Shown one piece after another: positions 52,097 through 61,133 of a stretch of 64,000 nucleotides of DNA. A model generated the notes under the pieces. It had not been told where the DNA came from. It saw only the letters and a list, made by a program, of their open reading frames with translations, and did not search any database. The DNA lies in the NCBI RefSeq assembly GCF_016741775.1, contig NZ_JAERRK010000012.1:1-64000 (forward strand). Reading direction: 5' to 3'. This DNA is from Streptomyces actinomycinicus (GTDB taxonomy: Bacteria; Actinomycetota; Actinomycetes; Streptomycetales; Streptomycetaceae). Made by a program: the position numbers and the translations under genes. Position 1 is the first letter of the stretch. Each line of letters opens with the position of its first letter.

Positions 52097-52560
52097 GCGG
52101 GCCGTACACCGTCCGCATCGCCGGGGACCTCGCCGACCGTGAGGCGTGCTTCGCGGTCCGCAAGGAGGTCTTCGTGGCCGAGCAGGGCGTCGCCGAGGAC
52201 ATCGAGTACGACGCCTACGACGCCGTGGCCGTCCATGTGCTGGCGATCCGCGAGGACGGTGTGCCGCTGGGCACCGGACGGCTGCTGCACGGCGCGGCGG
52301 CTGCCGCGAAGACCGGCGGCGACCCGGACGTGGGCTCCCTGGGGCGGCTCGCCGTCTCCCGGGAGGCACGCGGACTCGGGGTCGGCGCGGCCCTGGTCCG
52401 CGCCATCGAGGACGTGGCACGCGCGCGGGGTCTCACGGCGGTGGACCTGCACGCGCAGACCCACGCCCTCGGCTTCTACGAACGCCTCGGCTACGAGGCC
52501 TACGGCCCCCGGTTCCCGGACGCCGGCATACCGCACCGCGCGATGCGCCGCGCCCTGTAG
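52093..52560 (+). CDS. GNAT-family N-acetyltransferase (ElaA-like)
   Basis: A 155-residue GNAT protein. The acetyl-CoA-binding motif is VSREARGLGVGAALV, and the N-terminal AVRKEVFVAEQGV resembles ElaA/YjcF-type members. C-terminal features are LHAQTHALGFYERLGYEAYG and IPHRAM. It is translationally coupled to rluD. The acceptor substrate is unknown. Confidence 0.9.
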   Translation: MSGPYTVRIAGDLADREACFAVRKEVFVAEQGVAEDIEYDAYDAVAVHVLAIREDGVPLGTGRLLHGAAAAAKTGGDPDVGSLGRLAVSREARGLGVGAALVRAIEDVARARGLTAVDLHAQTHALGFYERLGYEAYGPRFPDAGIPHRAMRRAL

Positions 52561-52847
52561 CGGCCCGGCACCGTCGCCGGGGGGCGGAGGAGCAGGCCGG
52601 AAAGGGCGGCAGGGTTCGGGCGGAGGAGCGGCTCCGAACGGCCGAGGGGGCGGGCGGAGGACCAGCCCGGCACGGGGCCGGGGTCCGCGGGGATGCGGCC
52701 CGGCACGGGGCCGGGGTACGCGGTGGGCGCGTCGCCCGGCCGGCCGGGGCGTCCCGTCGACGGGGGCCGTCGATCGCGGGGAAGCCGCAGGTCGCGATGG
52801 CAGACTTGAGATCCGCCGTGTGATCGTCAACCCCCGGAGCGCCGTCC
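52561..52847. repeat. GC-rich spacer with short direct repeat
   Basis: A 19-base sequence (CCCGGCACGGGGCCGGGGT) occurs at 52666-52684 and again at 52699-52717, a 33-base period. I see no gene, RNA or clear promoter elsewhere in the spacer. The antiporter start at 52848 has no obvious Shine-Dalgarno. Confidence 0.5.
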
Positions 52848-54434
52848 GTGGATCAGCTGGCTCTGTTGTTCGTACTGCTGCTCGGGGCCCTGGTGAGCGT
52901 CCCGGTGGGGGACCGGCTCGGGCTGCCGGCGCCGGTGCTGATGACCCTGTTCGGCGGGGTCCTGGCGGTGGCCGCCTTCGTGCCCGACGTGGACATCCCG
53001 CCCGACCTGATCCTGCCCGCCCTGCTGCCGCCGCTGCTCTACGCCGCGGTCCGCCGGACCTCCTGGCGCCAGTTCGCGGCCAACGTGCGGCCGATCTTCC
53101 TGCTGGCCGTCGCCCTGGTGTTCGTGACGATGGTCTGCGTGGCGCTGGTCGCCAACGCGATCGTGCCCGGGCTGCCGATCGGCGCCGCCGTCGCCCTGGG
53201 CGCGCTGATCGCGCCGCCCGACCCGGTCGCCGCGACCAGCGTCGCCGGTCAGCTCGGCCTGCCGCGCCGGCTGGTGTCGATCCTGGAGGGCGAAGGGCTG
53301 TTCAACGACGTCACGGCCATCGTGCTGTACCACGTCGCCGTCGCCGCGGTCGTGAGCGGCAGCTTCTCGCCCTGGAAGGCCGGGCTGGACCTCGTGCTGT
53401 CCGCCGTCGTCGCGCTGGCCGTCGGTCTGGCGCTGGGCTGGGGCGCGAACCGGCTGATGGACCTGCTGGGCGACCCGACCCTGCAGATCGGCATGACCCT
53501 GCTGGTGCCGTACGCCTCGTACGTGCTGGCCGAGAAGCTGCAGGGCTCCGGGGTGCTGGCCGTACTCACGACGGCGCTCTTCCTCGCCGAGTACGCCACC
53601 GACGCCGACGACGTGATGACCCGGCTGGCCGGGCACGCCTTCTGGGACATCATCGACACCCTCGTCACGGGCGTCGCCTTCGGGCTGATCGGCCTGGAGC
53701 TGCACATCGCCATCCGCACGGCAGAGGGCCGGTGGGGCGAGATGCTCGGCTGGGCGGCCGCCGTCGTGGGCGTGGTGATCGTCGTACGGCTGCTGTGGCT
53801 GCTCCCGGCCACCTGGCTGACCAAGCGGCTGCACGCCCGCCGGGACTACGACGAGGAGATCCCGGTGAGCTGGCGGGAGACCGTGGTCATGTGGTGGTCC
53901 GGGATGCGCGGGGTGGCCTCGGTGGCGCTGGCGCTGGCCGTGCCGCTCAAGACGGACGACGGGGCGCCGTTCCCCAAGCGGGACGAGATCGTCTTCATCG
54001 CGTTCGGGGTGATCATCGTCACACTGGTGCTGCAGGGGATGACGTTGCCCTGGCTGGTGAGGCGGCTGGGGGTGCGGGCCGACTCCGAGCGGGAGAAGGA
54101 GTTCGAGAAGGAGCTGGCGGTGCGGGCGGCCAAGGCGGCCAAGCGCAGGCTGCGCGAGATCGAGCAGGTGGAGGATCTGCCCGAGGAGCTGTCGGAGCAG
54201 ATGCTGCGGCAGGCCTTCGAGATCGGCATCCGGATCAGTCCGGACATGGGGGAGGAGGAGCGGAGGGAGGCGCAGCACCAGCGGGTCAGGCGGCTGAAGA
54301 GAGTGCGGCGCATCCAGGGGGAGATGCTGAGCGCGGCGCGGCACGAGGTGCTGGCCGCGCGCAGCGAGGCGGGGGCGGACCCGGAGATCGTGGACCGGGT
54401 CCTCCGCCATCTCGACGTGCGCAGCCTGCGGTGA
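52848..54434 (+). CDS. Na+/H+ antiporter, CPA1 (NhaP-like) family
   Basis: A 528-residue secondary transporter with 11-12 transmembrane helices to about residue 410. The ion-binding signature is EGEGLFNDVTAIVLY (Asn-Asp pair), with IAPPDPVAATSVAG upstream. The cytoplasmic C-terminal tail (about 120 residues) is highly charged and helical (REKEFEKELAVRAAKAAKRR) and probably regulatory. It exchanges Na+ or K+ for protons in pH and salt homeostasis. The start is GTG at 52848, putting the first helix at residue 3. Confidence 0.9.
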   Translation: MDQLALLFVLLLGALVSVPVGDRLGLPAPVLMTLFGGVLAVAAFVPDVDIPPDLILPALLPPLLYAAVRRTSWRQFAANVRPIFLLAVALVFVTMVCVALVANAIVPGLPIGAAVALGALIAPPDPVAATSVAGQLGLPRRLVSILEGEGLFNDVTAIVLYHVAVAAVVSGSFSPWKAGLDLVLSAVVALAVGLALGWGANRLMDLLGDPTLQIGMTLLVPYASYVLAEKLQGSGVLAVLTTALFLAEYATDADDVMTRLAGHAFWDIIDTLVTGVAFGLIGLELHIAIRTAEGRWGEMLGWAAAVVGVVIVVRLLWLLPATWLTKRLHARRDYDEEIPVSWRETVVMWWSGMRGVASVALALAVPLKTDDGAPFPKRDEIVFIAFGVIIVTLVLQGMTLPWLVRRLGVRADSEREKEFEKELAVRAAKAAKRRLREIEQVEDLPEELSEQMLRQAFEIGIRISPDMGEEERREAQHQRVRRLKRVRRIQGEMLSAARHEVLAARSEAGADPEIVDRVLRHLDVRSLR

Positions 54435-54472
54435 CCTCCCACGGGACCGGGCCCGCCTCCGACCCGGATCCG

Positions 54473-54489
54473 GCCCGCCTCCGGCGGGC
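54473..54489. terminator. Possible bidirectional terminator between antiporter and MscS genes
   Basis: GCCCGCC-TCC-GGCGGGC forms a tight 7-bp hairpin midway between the convergent stop codons (54434 and 54535). It is nested inside a longer 12-bp inverted repeat (54442-54453 with 54517-54528). It has no T run. Confidence 0.5.
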
Positions 54490-54534
54490 GCGGCCCCCCT
54501 CGGATCGGCTCCGCTCGGCCCGGTCCCGGCAGGG

Positions 54535-55641
54535 TCAGTGGCGGCCCGTGCGGGGGAAGTCGTACGCCCGGCGGAGTGAGGCGCCGTCCGGAGAGGGGAT
54601 CTGGTGCGGCGGGAGCACCGACTCCGCGGTGTTCACCCGGGGCAGCGCGTACGGGTGCTCCGTGGACAGCCAGGTGATCATCTGCTCGCGGACCGCGACC
54701 CGTACCGTCCAGATGTCGTCCGCGTCCTTCGCCGTCACCAGGGCCCGCACCTGGATGGTGTTCGGTGTGGTGTCCGTCACCTGCAGGGTGCAGGCACGGC
54801 CGTCCCAGGCCGGGCAGGCCCGCAGGATGTCCCGCAGCTTCTCGCGCATCGCCTCGACGGGTGCGCTGTGGTCGAGGTGCCAGTAGACGATCCCGGTCAT
54901 CTGCGGGGTGCCGCGGGACCAGTTCTCGAAGGGTTTGGACGTGAAGTACGACACCGGCATGGTGATCCGGCGCTCGTCCCAGGTCCGTACCGTCAGAAAG
55001 GTCAGGGTGATCTCCTCGACCGTGCCCCACTCCCCGTCCACGACGACGGTGTCGCCGAGCCGGACCATGTCCCCGAAGGCGATCTGCAGCCCGGCGAACA
55101 TGTTCGACAGGGTCGACTGGGCCGCGACGCCGGCCACGATGCCGAGGACGCCGGCGGAGGCCAGCAGGGACGCGCCGGCCGCGCGCATCGCCGGGAACGT
55201 CAGCAGCATCGCCGCCACCGCCACCACGCCGACGATCGCCGACACGACGCGCATGATCAGCGTCACCTGGGTGCGCACCCGCCGGACCCGGGCGGGGTCG
55301 TGGTGGGCGCGTGCGTAGCGGCTGTACGTCGTCTCGACCACGGCCGCCGCGATACGGATCACCAGCCAGGCCGCCGCGCCGATCAGCACCAGGGTCAGGG
55401 TCCGGCCGATGCCGATCCGGTGCTCCTGAAGCAGCTCTGCCTGGTCGTACGAGCCTCTGAGCAGGGCCGCGCACAGCACCATCTGGTACGGCACGCGGGC
55501 ACGTCGCAGCAGGCCCCACAGCGGTGTCTCGCTGTGGCGCGCATCGGCCTTGCGCAGCAGCACGTCCGTGGCCCAGCCGATGAGTACGGTCAGGAACACG
55601 GAACCGCCGACCACGATCACGGGGCGGAGTACGGTCTCCAT
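54535..55641 (-). CDS. MscS-family small-conductance mechanosensitive channel
   Basis: This 368-residue protein has about four or five transmembrane helices. The pore helix is Gly/Ala-rich (ASAGVLGIVAGVAAQ) and runs into the conserved MscS beta-domain entry (FGDMVRLGDTVVVDGEWGTVEEI). A C-terminal alpha/beta cytoplasmic vestibule follows. The channel opens under membrane tension to release osmolytes. Placement opposite an antiporter fits osmotic homeostasis. The ATG at 55641 starts close to the first helix. Confidence 0.92.
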   Translation of the reverse strand: METVLRPVIVVGGSVFLTVLIGWATDVLLRKADARHSETPLWGLLRRARVPYQMVLCAALLRGSYDQAELLQEHRIGIGRTLTLVLIGAAAWLVIRIAAAVVETTYSRYARAHHDPARVRRVRTQVTLIMRVVSAIVGVVAVAAMLLTFPAMRAAGASLLASAGVLGIVAGVAAQSTLSNMFAGLQIAFGDMVRLGDTVVVDGEWGTVEEITLTFLTVRTWDERRITMPVSYFTSKPFENWSRGTPQMTGIVYWHLDHSAPVEAMREKLRDILRACPAWDGRACTLQVTDTTPNTIQVRALVTAKDADDIWTVRVAVREQMITWLSTEHPYALPRVNTAESVLPPHQIPSPDGASLRRAYDFPRTGRH

Positions 55642-55748
55642 GTCTCCGAACCTAACCGGCTTCGGCGGACCATGAACATGTGACTTCGGGGCGCGCCTGG
55701 GTACGGTCGCGGTACGGCTCCGGCCGGCCCGGCTGGCACCATGGCCTC

Positions 55749-56318
55749 ATGAACATCATGCTCTTTCACTCGACGTACGGACTCAGGCCCGCGGTGAGCG
55801 AGGCCGCGGACCGGCTGCGCGAGGCGGGCCACGAGGTGTGGACGCCGGATCTCTTCGAGGGGCGCACGTTCGACACCGTCGAGGACGGCATGGAGTTCAA
55901 GGAGAAGACCGGCAAGGAGGAGCTGCTGAAGCGCGCCGTGCTGGCGGCGGCGCCGTACTCGGACCGGGGACTGGTGTACGCCGGGTTCTCGCTGGGTGCG
56001 TCCGTCGCCCAGACCCTGGCGCTCGGCGACGACAAGACGCGCGGTCTGCTGCTCCTGCACGGCACGTCGGACATCGCACCGAACGTGCACGTGGACGAGC
56101 TGCCCGTGCAGCTGCACGTGGCCGAGCCGGACCCGTTCGAGACGGACGACTGGCTGAACGCGTGGTATCTCCAGATGGGCCGCGCGGGCGCCGATGTGGA
56201 GGTGTACCGGTACGCCGGGGCCGGCCACCTCTACACCGACCCCGGGCTGCCGGACTACGACGCCGAGGCCGCCGAGGCCACCTGGCGGGTGGCACTCGGC
56301 TTCCTCGACAGCCTGTAG
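55749..56318 (+). CDS. Dienelactone-hydrolase-family alpha/beta hydrolase
   Basis: A 189-residue alpha/beta hydrolase of DLH type. The nucleophile elbow GFSLGAS carries serine (Ser81) where classical dienelactone hydrolases have cysteine. Asp128 (AEPDPFE) and His160 (GAGHLY) complete a plausible triad. The ATG at 55749 lies on the other side of the MscS promoter. The substrate is unknown, and esterase activity is a family-level inference. Confidence 0.88.
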   Translation: MNIMLFHSTYGLRPAVSEAADRLREAGHEVWTPDLFEGRTFDTVEDGMEFKEKTGKEELLKRAVLAAAPYSDRGLVYAGFSLGASVAQTLALGDDKTRGLLLLHGTSDIAPNVHVDELPVQLHVAEPDPFETDDWLNAWYLQMGRAGADVEVYRYAGAGHLYTDPGLPDYDAEAAEATWRVALGFLDSL

Positions 56319-56398
56319 GGGCCGGTCACAACGGGTCCAGCCCGTAGGGGCCGGTCACACCGGTCCAGCCCTAGAGGGCCGGTCACACGGGGTCGTAA
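56315..56398. repeat. Tandem repeat (~28 bp) at the ends of two convergent genes
   Basis: GTAGGGGCCGGTCACA plus a short GGTCCAGCCC tail occurs at 56315-56343 and 56344-56371. A third, degenerate copy covers 56372-56398. The first copy overlaps the hydrolase stop codon, and the third encodes the last residues and stop of the phosphatase gene. Confidence 0.7.
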
Positions 56399-58053
56399 GT
56401 CCGCTCGACCTTCTGCGTTCCGCTGCGGGTGCGGTACGAACGCGCCCAGCTGGAGCCGGCGTTCGGGTCGGTGCGGTCCGACACGGTGTAGTAGTCCATC
56501 TGCGCCCGGGCGGCGTTGATGTCCAGGATGCCGTAGCCGTGCCGGTCGGTGTCCACCCAGTGGACGTGCCGGTTGGCGGCCTTGATGAGCGGCGAGGCGA
56601 CCGCGGAGACCGTGCCCTCGGGCACCTTCACGATGTCGTCCAGGTTGTCGGAGGTCACCGAGGTCACCACGAACTCGGTGGCCGCCGACGCCGACAGCGG
56701 ATAGGTGCCCGCGTCCACCGGCACGTCGTTGGCCCACGCCATGTGGATGTCACCCGTCAGGAAGACGGTGTTGCCGATGGCGTTGGAGCGCAGGTGGCCC
56801 AGCAGCTCGCGGCGGTCGTCGGTGTAGCCGTCCCACTGGTCGGTGTTGAGGGCGATGCCCTCCTGCGGCAGCCCGAGCAGCTTGGCGAGCGGCTTGAGCA
56901 GGTCGGCGGAGAGCGAGCCGACGGCGAACGGCGAGATCATCACGGAGTTGCCGACCAGCCGCCACTTGGTGTCGGAGGCCTTCAGCCCGGCCTTCAGCCA
57001 GTCGAGCTGGGCGCGGCCGGTGAGCGTGCGGTCGGGGTCGTCCACCGAACCGCTCGCCGTGGACGCCTGCTGGGACCGGAAGGAACGCAGGTCCAGCAGC
57101 GACAGATCGGCGAGCTTGCCGAAGCGCAGTCGCCGGTAGGTGGTGCCGGCGACGGCCGGACGGACCGGCATCCACTCGAAGTAGGCCTGCTTGGCGGCGG
57201 CCTGACGGGCCGCCCAGGTTCCCTCGGCGCCCTCGGTGTGGTTGACCGCGCCGCCCGACCAGGCGTTGTCGGCGAACTCGTGGTCGTCCCAGATCGCGAT
57301 GACCGGCGCCTTCAGGTGCAGGGCCTGCAGGTCGGGGTCGGTCTTGTACTTCGCGTGCCGGATCCGGTAGTCGGCGAGCGTGAGGATCTCGTTCGCCGGG
57401 GCGTGCGGTCGGACGACCTTGCCCCGGGTCCCGTACTCGCCGGACTTGTACTCGTAGATGTAGTCGCCGAGGTGCAGCCAGGCGTCCAGGTCGTTGCGGG
57501 CGGCCAGGTGGCGGTAGGAGGAGAAGTAGCCGGCCTCCCAGTTGGCGCAGGAGACCACGCCGAAGCGCAGACCCGGTACGTCCGCGTTCGCCGCCGGCGC
57601 GGTGCGGGTGCGCGCCACCGGGGAGTCGGTGCCGCCGGCCGAGAAGCGGAACCAGTAGTCGGTGGCCGGTTCCAGGCCGCGGATGTCCGCCTTGACGGTG
57701 TGGTCGGTGGCGGCCGTCGCGGTGGTGGAGCCCTTGGCGACGACGGTGCCGAAGCTCTTGTCCTTGGCGACGACCCAGCTCACCTCGGTGTCCGGGCCGG
57801 TCCCGGAGCCGGGTATCGCCTCCGGGACCGGGGTCACGCGGGTCCACAGCAGGATGCCGTCGGGCAGCGGGTCGCCGGAGGCGACACCGTGCAGGAAGGC
57901 GGGGGCGTCCGTGGCGGCGCGCGCCGGCAGGGCGGCGGCGAACGGGCCGGCCAGGACAGCGGTCGCCGCCGCGGCCTTGACGACCGAACGGCGGCGGGGC
58001 GAAAGCGAGTCGAGGCCGCGAGAGGCCTCGGCTGATCTGTATCGACTGGTCAC
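56383..58053 (-). CDS. phoD: Secreted alkaline phosphatase PhoD (Tat substrate)
   Basis: A 556-residue metallophosphoesterase that releases phosphate from organic esters outside the cell. A twin-arginine signal (Arg20-Arg21-Arg22, SPRRRSVVKAAAA) is followed by a hydrophobic stretch and a likely cleavage after PARA near residue 46. Metal-site motifs include GVVSCANWEAGYF, AWLHLGDYIYEY, VIAIWDDHEFADN and TGDIHMAW. The start is GTG at 58053 without a Shine-Dalgarno; it abuts a 9-bp inverted repeat. PhoP control is expected for the family, but I find only one PHO-box-like GTTCGCC unit upstream. Confidence 0.93.
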   Translation of the reverse strand: MTSRYRSAEASRGLDSLSPRRRSVVKAAAATAVLAGPFAAALPARAATDAPAFLHGVASGDPLPDGILLWTRVTPVPEAIPGSGTGPDTEVSWVVAKDKSFGTVVAKGSTTATAATDHTVKADIRGLEPATDYWFRFSAGGTDSPVARTRTAPAANADVPGLRFGVVSCANWEAGYFSSYRHLAARNDLDAWLHLGDYIYEYKSGEYGTRGKVVRPHAPANEILTLADYRIRHAKYKTDPDLQALHLKAPVIAIWDDHEFADNAWSGGAVNHTEGAEGTWAARQAAAKQAYFEWMPVRPAVAGTTYRRLRFGKLADLSLLDLRSFRSQQASTASGSVDDPDRTLTGRAQLDWLKAGLKASDTKWRLVGNSVMISPFAVGSLSADLLKPLAKLLGLPQEGIALNTDQWDGYTDDRRELLGHLRSNAIGNTVFLTGDIHMAWANDVPVDAGTYPLSASAATEFVVTSVTSDNLDDIVKVPEGTVSAVASPLIKAANRHVHWVDTDRHGYGILDINAARAQMDYYTVSDRTDPNAGSSWARSYRTRSGTQKVERTYDPV

Positions 58054-58054
58054 G

Positions 58055-58076
58055 ACCGATCAGGTTACTGATCGGT
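58055..58076 (-). promoter_or_regulatory. Inverted repeat abutting the phoD start
   Basis: ACCGATCAG-GTTA-CTGATCGGT has perfect 9-bp arms and ends one base before the phoD GTG. On the minus strand a TAACCT -10-like box lies in its centre, 8 bases before the start codon. It could therefore be an operator over a leaderless promoter, or a hairpin at the mRNA 5' end. Confidence 0.5.
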
Positions 58077-58084
58077 ACACGCCA

Positions 58085-58119
58085 GAGCGGGCGAACTCGC
58101 AAAAAGTTCGCCCGCTCTT
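58085..58119 (-). terminator. Terminator of the DsbA-like gene
   Basis: AGAGCGGGCGAACT and AGTTCGCCCGCTCT form a perfect 14-bp stem with loop CGCAAAA, 25 bases downstream of the 58144 stop on the minus strand. The phoD promoter follows at once. Confidence 0.82.
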
Positions 58120-58143
58120 CAAGGACGGGCCACCCGGCGCGCG

Positions 58144-58992
58144 CTAGCCCTTGAGCGCCGCGTCGATCGCCTTGTTGTAATCGGCCACCGACATCGGGGC
58201 GTTCTGCCCGTCCGCGCCGGTGAGCTTCTTGCCGTCCATGACGAGGTTCGGCGTTCCGCTGATGCCGTCCTTGTTGGTGTTGAAGGTCTGCGACATGGCC
58301 AGCGCCCAGGCGTCGTAGGTGCCCTTCTTCACGGCGTTCTGGAACTTGGCGTTCCCCTTGAGGGCGCCCACCGTGTCGGCGACCTCGATCAGGTAGTCGT
58401 CATCCTTGAACTTGTCGTCCGACTCCTCGGGGTGATACTTCGACGAGTACAGGGCTTCCTTGTACGCGAGGAAGGCCTCGGGGCTCACGTTCAGCGCCGC
58501 GCCCAGGGCACTCATCGCGTTCTTGGAACCCTCGCCGCGCGAGCCGATCCGGATCTTCCCGTTCTCGTCGCCGTCGCCGTCGAGGAAGGTGCCGCCGATG
58601 AACTGGACCTTGAACTTGCCGGCGTCGAGATCCTTCTTCAGGGTCGGGCCGACGGTCTGCTCGAACGCCGCGCACACCGGGCAGCGCGGGTCCTCGTAGA
58701 GCTTCAGGGTCTTCTTCGCGGTGTCCTTGCCGATGACGACCGTGGTGCCGTTCGTGCCCGTGGTGTTGGCCGGGGCGGTGACCTTGGCGTCCGTCACGCC
58801 CTCCCAGTAGCCGGGCTTGTTGGCCTGGACGACGGCGTAGCCGATGCCGCCGGCGGCGGCCAGGACGGCCACGACCGAGGCGGCCACGACGGCCTGGCGC
58901 TTGGCCTTGTCGCGCTTGGCCTGCCGCTCGCGCTCCTGGCGCAGCCGCTCCCGGGCCGCCGTCTTCGCCGCCTGGCTGTTCCGCTTGCTCAT
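58144..58992 (-). CDS. Membrane-anchored DsbA-like thiol oxidoreductase
   Basis: This 282-residue protein has a charged cytoplasmic N-terminus (about 32 residues, Arg/Lys/Glu-rich), one transmembrane helix (33-55) and an extracellular thioredoxin-fold DsbA domain. The active site Cys104-Pro-Val-Cys107 and the cis-proline loop GTPNLVMDG are present. It probably introduces or isomerises disulfides in exported proteins. The ATG at 58992 has GGAG 9 bases upstream. Its neighbours are secreted PhoD and an integral membrane protein. Confidence 0.92.
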   Translation of the reverse strand: MSKRNSQAAKTAARERLRQERERQAKRDKAKRQAVVAASVVAVLAAAGGIGYAVVQANKPGYWEGVTDAKVTAPANTTGTNGTTVVIGKDTAKKTLKLYEDPRCPVCAAFEQTVGPTLKKDLDAGKFKVQFIGGTFLDGDGDENGKIRIGSRGEGSKNAMSALGAALNVSPEAFLAYKEALYSSKYHPEESDDKFKDDDYLIEVADTVGALKGNAKFQNAVKKGTYDAWALAMSQTFNTNKDGISGTPNLVMDGKKLTGADGQNAPMSVADYNKAIDAALKG

Positions 58993-59058
58993 GATGGTGA
59001 TCTCCATAGGGGACGCGCACACCTGGTACGCGGGATACGTGCGGGGGACTGGTCGTGC

Positions 59059-59739
59059 TCAGGCGAATGCCGGTGAGCACGGCGGTCCACGCCGTCCCAG
59101 GGAGTGCACGAGGAGCCGGTCGCGGGCTGCCGTACGGCGCGGGGCCGGGCGGGGCGGCCGGCGGGTCGGGAGCGGCCGTACCGCGACCGCGGCCACCGCC
59201 AGCAGCAGTGGCCGGAACGTGGTGGCGGCGACCGCACGCAGCAGCTGGGTCAGTGCCCGCTCGCCCCGGCGGAGCCAGGCTGCGGCGAGCAGGCCCACGC
59301 CGACGTGCGCGGCGAGCAGCAGCCAGGCGGCGGCCGGGCTGGCGTGGGCGAGCAGCGCGCCGGCGTGCTCCGGGCCGCCGGTGACCCGGGCCAGCGGGCT
59401 GCCGACCGGGCCCTCGCACAGCACGTCCAGGCCGACGGCGCGCAGGGGGCCCGCGACCGGGCCGCCCGCACGGCCGTAGCAGGTGTGCTGACCGGTGGTG
59501 AACACCGTGTCGGCGGCCAGCTCCAGCGGGATCAGCAGGGCCGCGATCCGGCCGAAGCCGCGCTCGCGGCCCGCCAGCGCGTACGCGGTGACGAACACTC
59601 CCGCCGCGACCGCGGCCACCGTGACCGGCGGCAGCGGCGCGCGGGACAGCAGGACGTGCGACGCGGTGCTGAGCGTCACGACGAAGGCCGTGAACAGCGC
59701 CGCGCGCACGGCCCTGAGCTGAGTCCCGGACATGTCCAT
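59059..59739 (-). CDS. Integral membrane protein of unknown function
   Basis: A 226-residue protein with about five hydrophobic segments in the first 190 residues and a basic Pro/Arg-rich C-terminus. Three cysteines occur, two of them in a predicted loop (HTCYGRAGG and LDVLCEGP) where they could form a disulfide. It lies 66 bases upstream of the DsbA-like gene on the same strand. A functional link to it (for example as redox partner) is possible but not supported by a recognised VKOR or DsbB motif. Start is uncertain: ATG at 59739 or 59733, neither with a good ribosome-binding site. Confidence 0.65.
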   Translation of the reverse strand: MDMSGTQLRAVRAALFTAFVVTLSTASHVLLSRAPLPPVTVAAVAAGVFVTAYALAGRERGFGRIAALLIPLELAADTVFTTGQHTCYGRAGGPVAGPLRAVGLDVLCEGPVGSPLARVTGGPEHAGALLAHASPAAAWLLLAAHVGVGLLAAAWLRRGERALTQLLRAVAATTFRPLLLAVAAVAVRPLPTRRPPRPAPRRTAARDRLLVHSLGRRGPPCSPAFA

Positions 59740-59807
59740 AGCGAGAGGAGAGTCTGTCACGTTCGTGAGTAAGAGACCCCTAAAGGGTGCCTGTGAATGC
59801 GCGGGGG

Positions 59808-61133
59808 TTACAGCCCCGGAATCCGGCCGTTGCGGAACAGGTCGACGAAGATCTGGTGGTCGGCACGCGCGCGTGCGCCGTAGCCGTGCGCGAAGTCCAC
59901 CAGCAGGGGCGCGAAGCCCTCCTCGTCGGCCGCGATCGCCGCGTCGATGGCCCGCTCGGTGGAGAACGGCACCAGGGACTCGCCGGAGGTGTCGTCCGCC
60001 GCCGCGTGCATCGTGGCCGTGGCCCGGCCCAGGTCGGCGACGACGGCGGCGATCTCCTCCGGGTCGTCGATGTCGCCCCAGTCCAGGTCCACGGCGTACG
60101 GCGAGACCTCGGCGACCAGCTGGCCCGCGCCGTCCAGCTCGGTCCAGCCGAGCCACGGGTCGGCGTGCGCCTGCAGTGCGCGCTGGGAGATCACCGTGCG
60201 GTGGCCCTCGTGCCGGAAGTACTCCGCGATCGCCGGGTCCGTGATGTGCCGGGAGACGGCCGGGGTCTGGGCCTGCTTGATGTAGATCACGACGTCGTTC
60301 TCCAGGGCGTCGCTGTGACCCTCCAGGAGGATGTTGTAGGACGGCAGACCGGCCGATCCGATGCCGATGCCCCGGCGGCCCACGACGTCCTTGACCCGGT
60401 ACGAGTCCGGGCGGGCCAGGGAGGAGTCCGGGAGGGTCTCCAGGTAGCCGTCGAAGGCGGCCAGGACCTTGTAGCGGGTGGCCGCGTCCAGCTCGATGGA
60501 GCCGCCGCCCGGGGCGAAGCGGCGCTCGAAGTCACGGATCTCGGTCATCGAGTCCAGCAGCGCGAAGCGGGTCAGCGAGCGGGCGTCACGCAGCGCGTCC
60601 AGCAGCGGACCCTGGGCGGTGTCCAGCGTGAACGGCGGCACCTCGTCCCGCTTGGCGCCCGTGGCCAGGGCGTGGATGCGCTCGCGGTAGGCGGCCGCGT
60701 AGACCGTCACCAGCTCGGTGATCTGCTCGTCGCCGAGCGCCTTCGCGTACCCGATGAGCGCGACGGAGGCGGCGAAGCGCTTCAGGTCCCAGGTGAAGGG
60801 GCCGACGTAGGCCTCGTCGAAGTCGTTGACGTTGAAGACCAGACGGCCGTTCGAATCCATGTACGTGCCGAAGTTCTCGGCGTGCAGGTCGCCGTGGATC
60901 CACACGCGCGAGGTGCGGTCGTCCAGGTACGGGCCGCCGCGCTTCTCGGCGTCGAGATCGTGGTAGAAGAGGGCCGCCGTGCCCCGGTAGAACGCGAAGG
61001 CCGAGGCCGCCATCTTCCGGAACTTCACCCGGAACGCGGCCGGGTCGGCGGCCAGGAGCCGGCCGAAGGCGGTGTCGAAGACGGCGAGGATCTCCTCGCC
61101 GCGCTGCTCCTCGTTGAGCTGGGGGAACGACAT
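59808..61133 (-). CDS. DUF2252 family protein (kinase-like fold)
   Basis: This 441-residue cytoplasmic protein matches DUF2252. The N-terminal MAASAFAFYRGTAALF resembles the family's FxRG motif. A catalytic-loop-like VWIHGDLHAENFGTY and the metal-loop-like FNVNDFDEAYVGPF recall HxDxxxxN and DxD of protein-kinase-like phosphotransferases. It may phosphorylate a small molecule or protein; no substrate is known. The ATG at 61133 has AGGAGG 11 bases upstream. It is divergent from dnaE. Confidence 0.88.
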   Translation of the reverse strand: MSFPQLNEEQRGEEILAVFDTAFGRLLAADPAAFRVKFRKMAASAFAFYRGTAALFYHDLDAEKRGGPYLDDRTSRVWIHGDLHAENFGTYMDSNGRLVFNVNDFDEAYVGPFTWDLKRFAASVALIGYAKALGDEQITELVTVYAAAYRERIHALATGAKRDEVPPFTLDTAQGPLLDALRDARSLTRFALLDSMTEIRDFERRFAPGGGSIELDAATRYKVLAAFDGYLETLPDSSLARPDSYRVKDVVGRRGIGIGSAGLPSYNILLEGHSDALENDVVIYIKQAQTPAVSRHITDPAIAEYFRHEGHRTVISQRALQAHADPWLGWTELDGAGQLVAEVSPYAVDLDWGDIDDPEEIAAVVADLGRATATMHAAADDTSGESLVPFSTERAIDAAIAADEEGFAPLLVDFAHGYGARARADHQIFVDLFRNGRIPGL

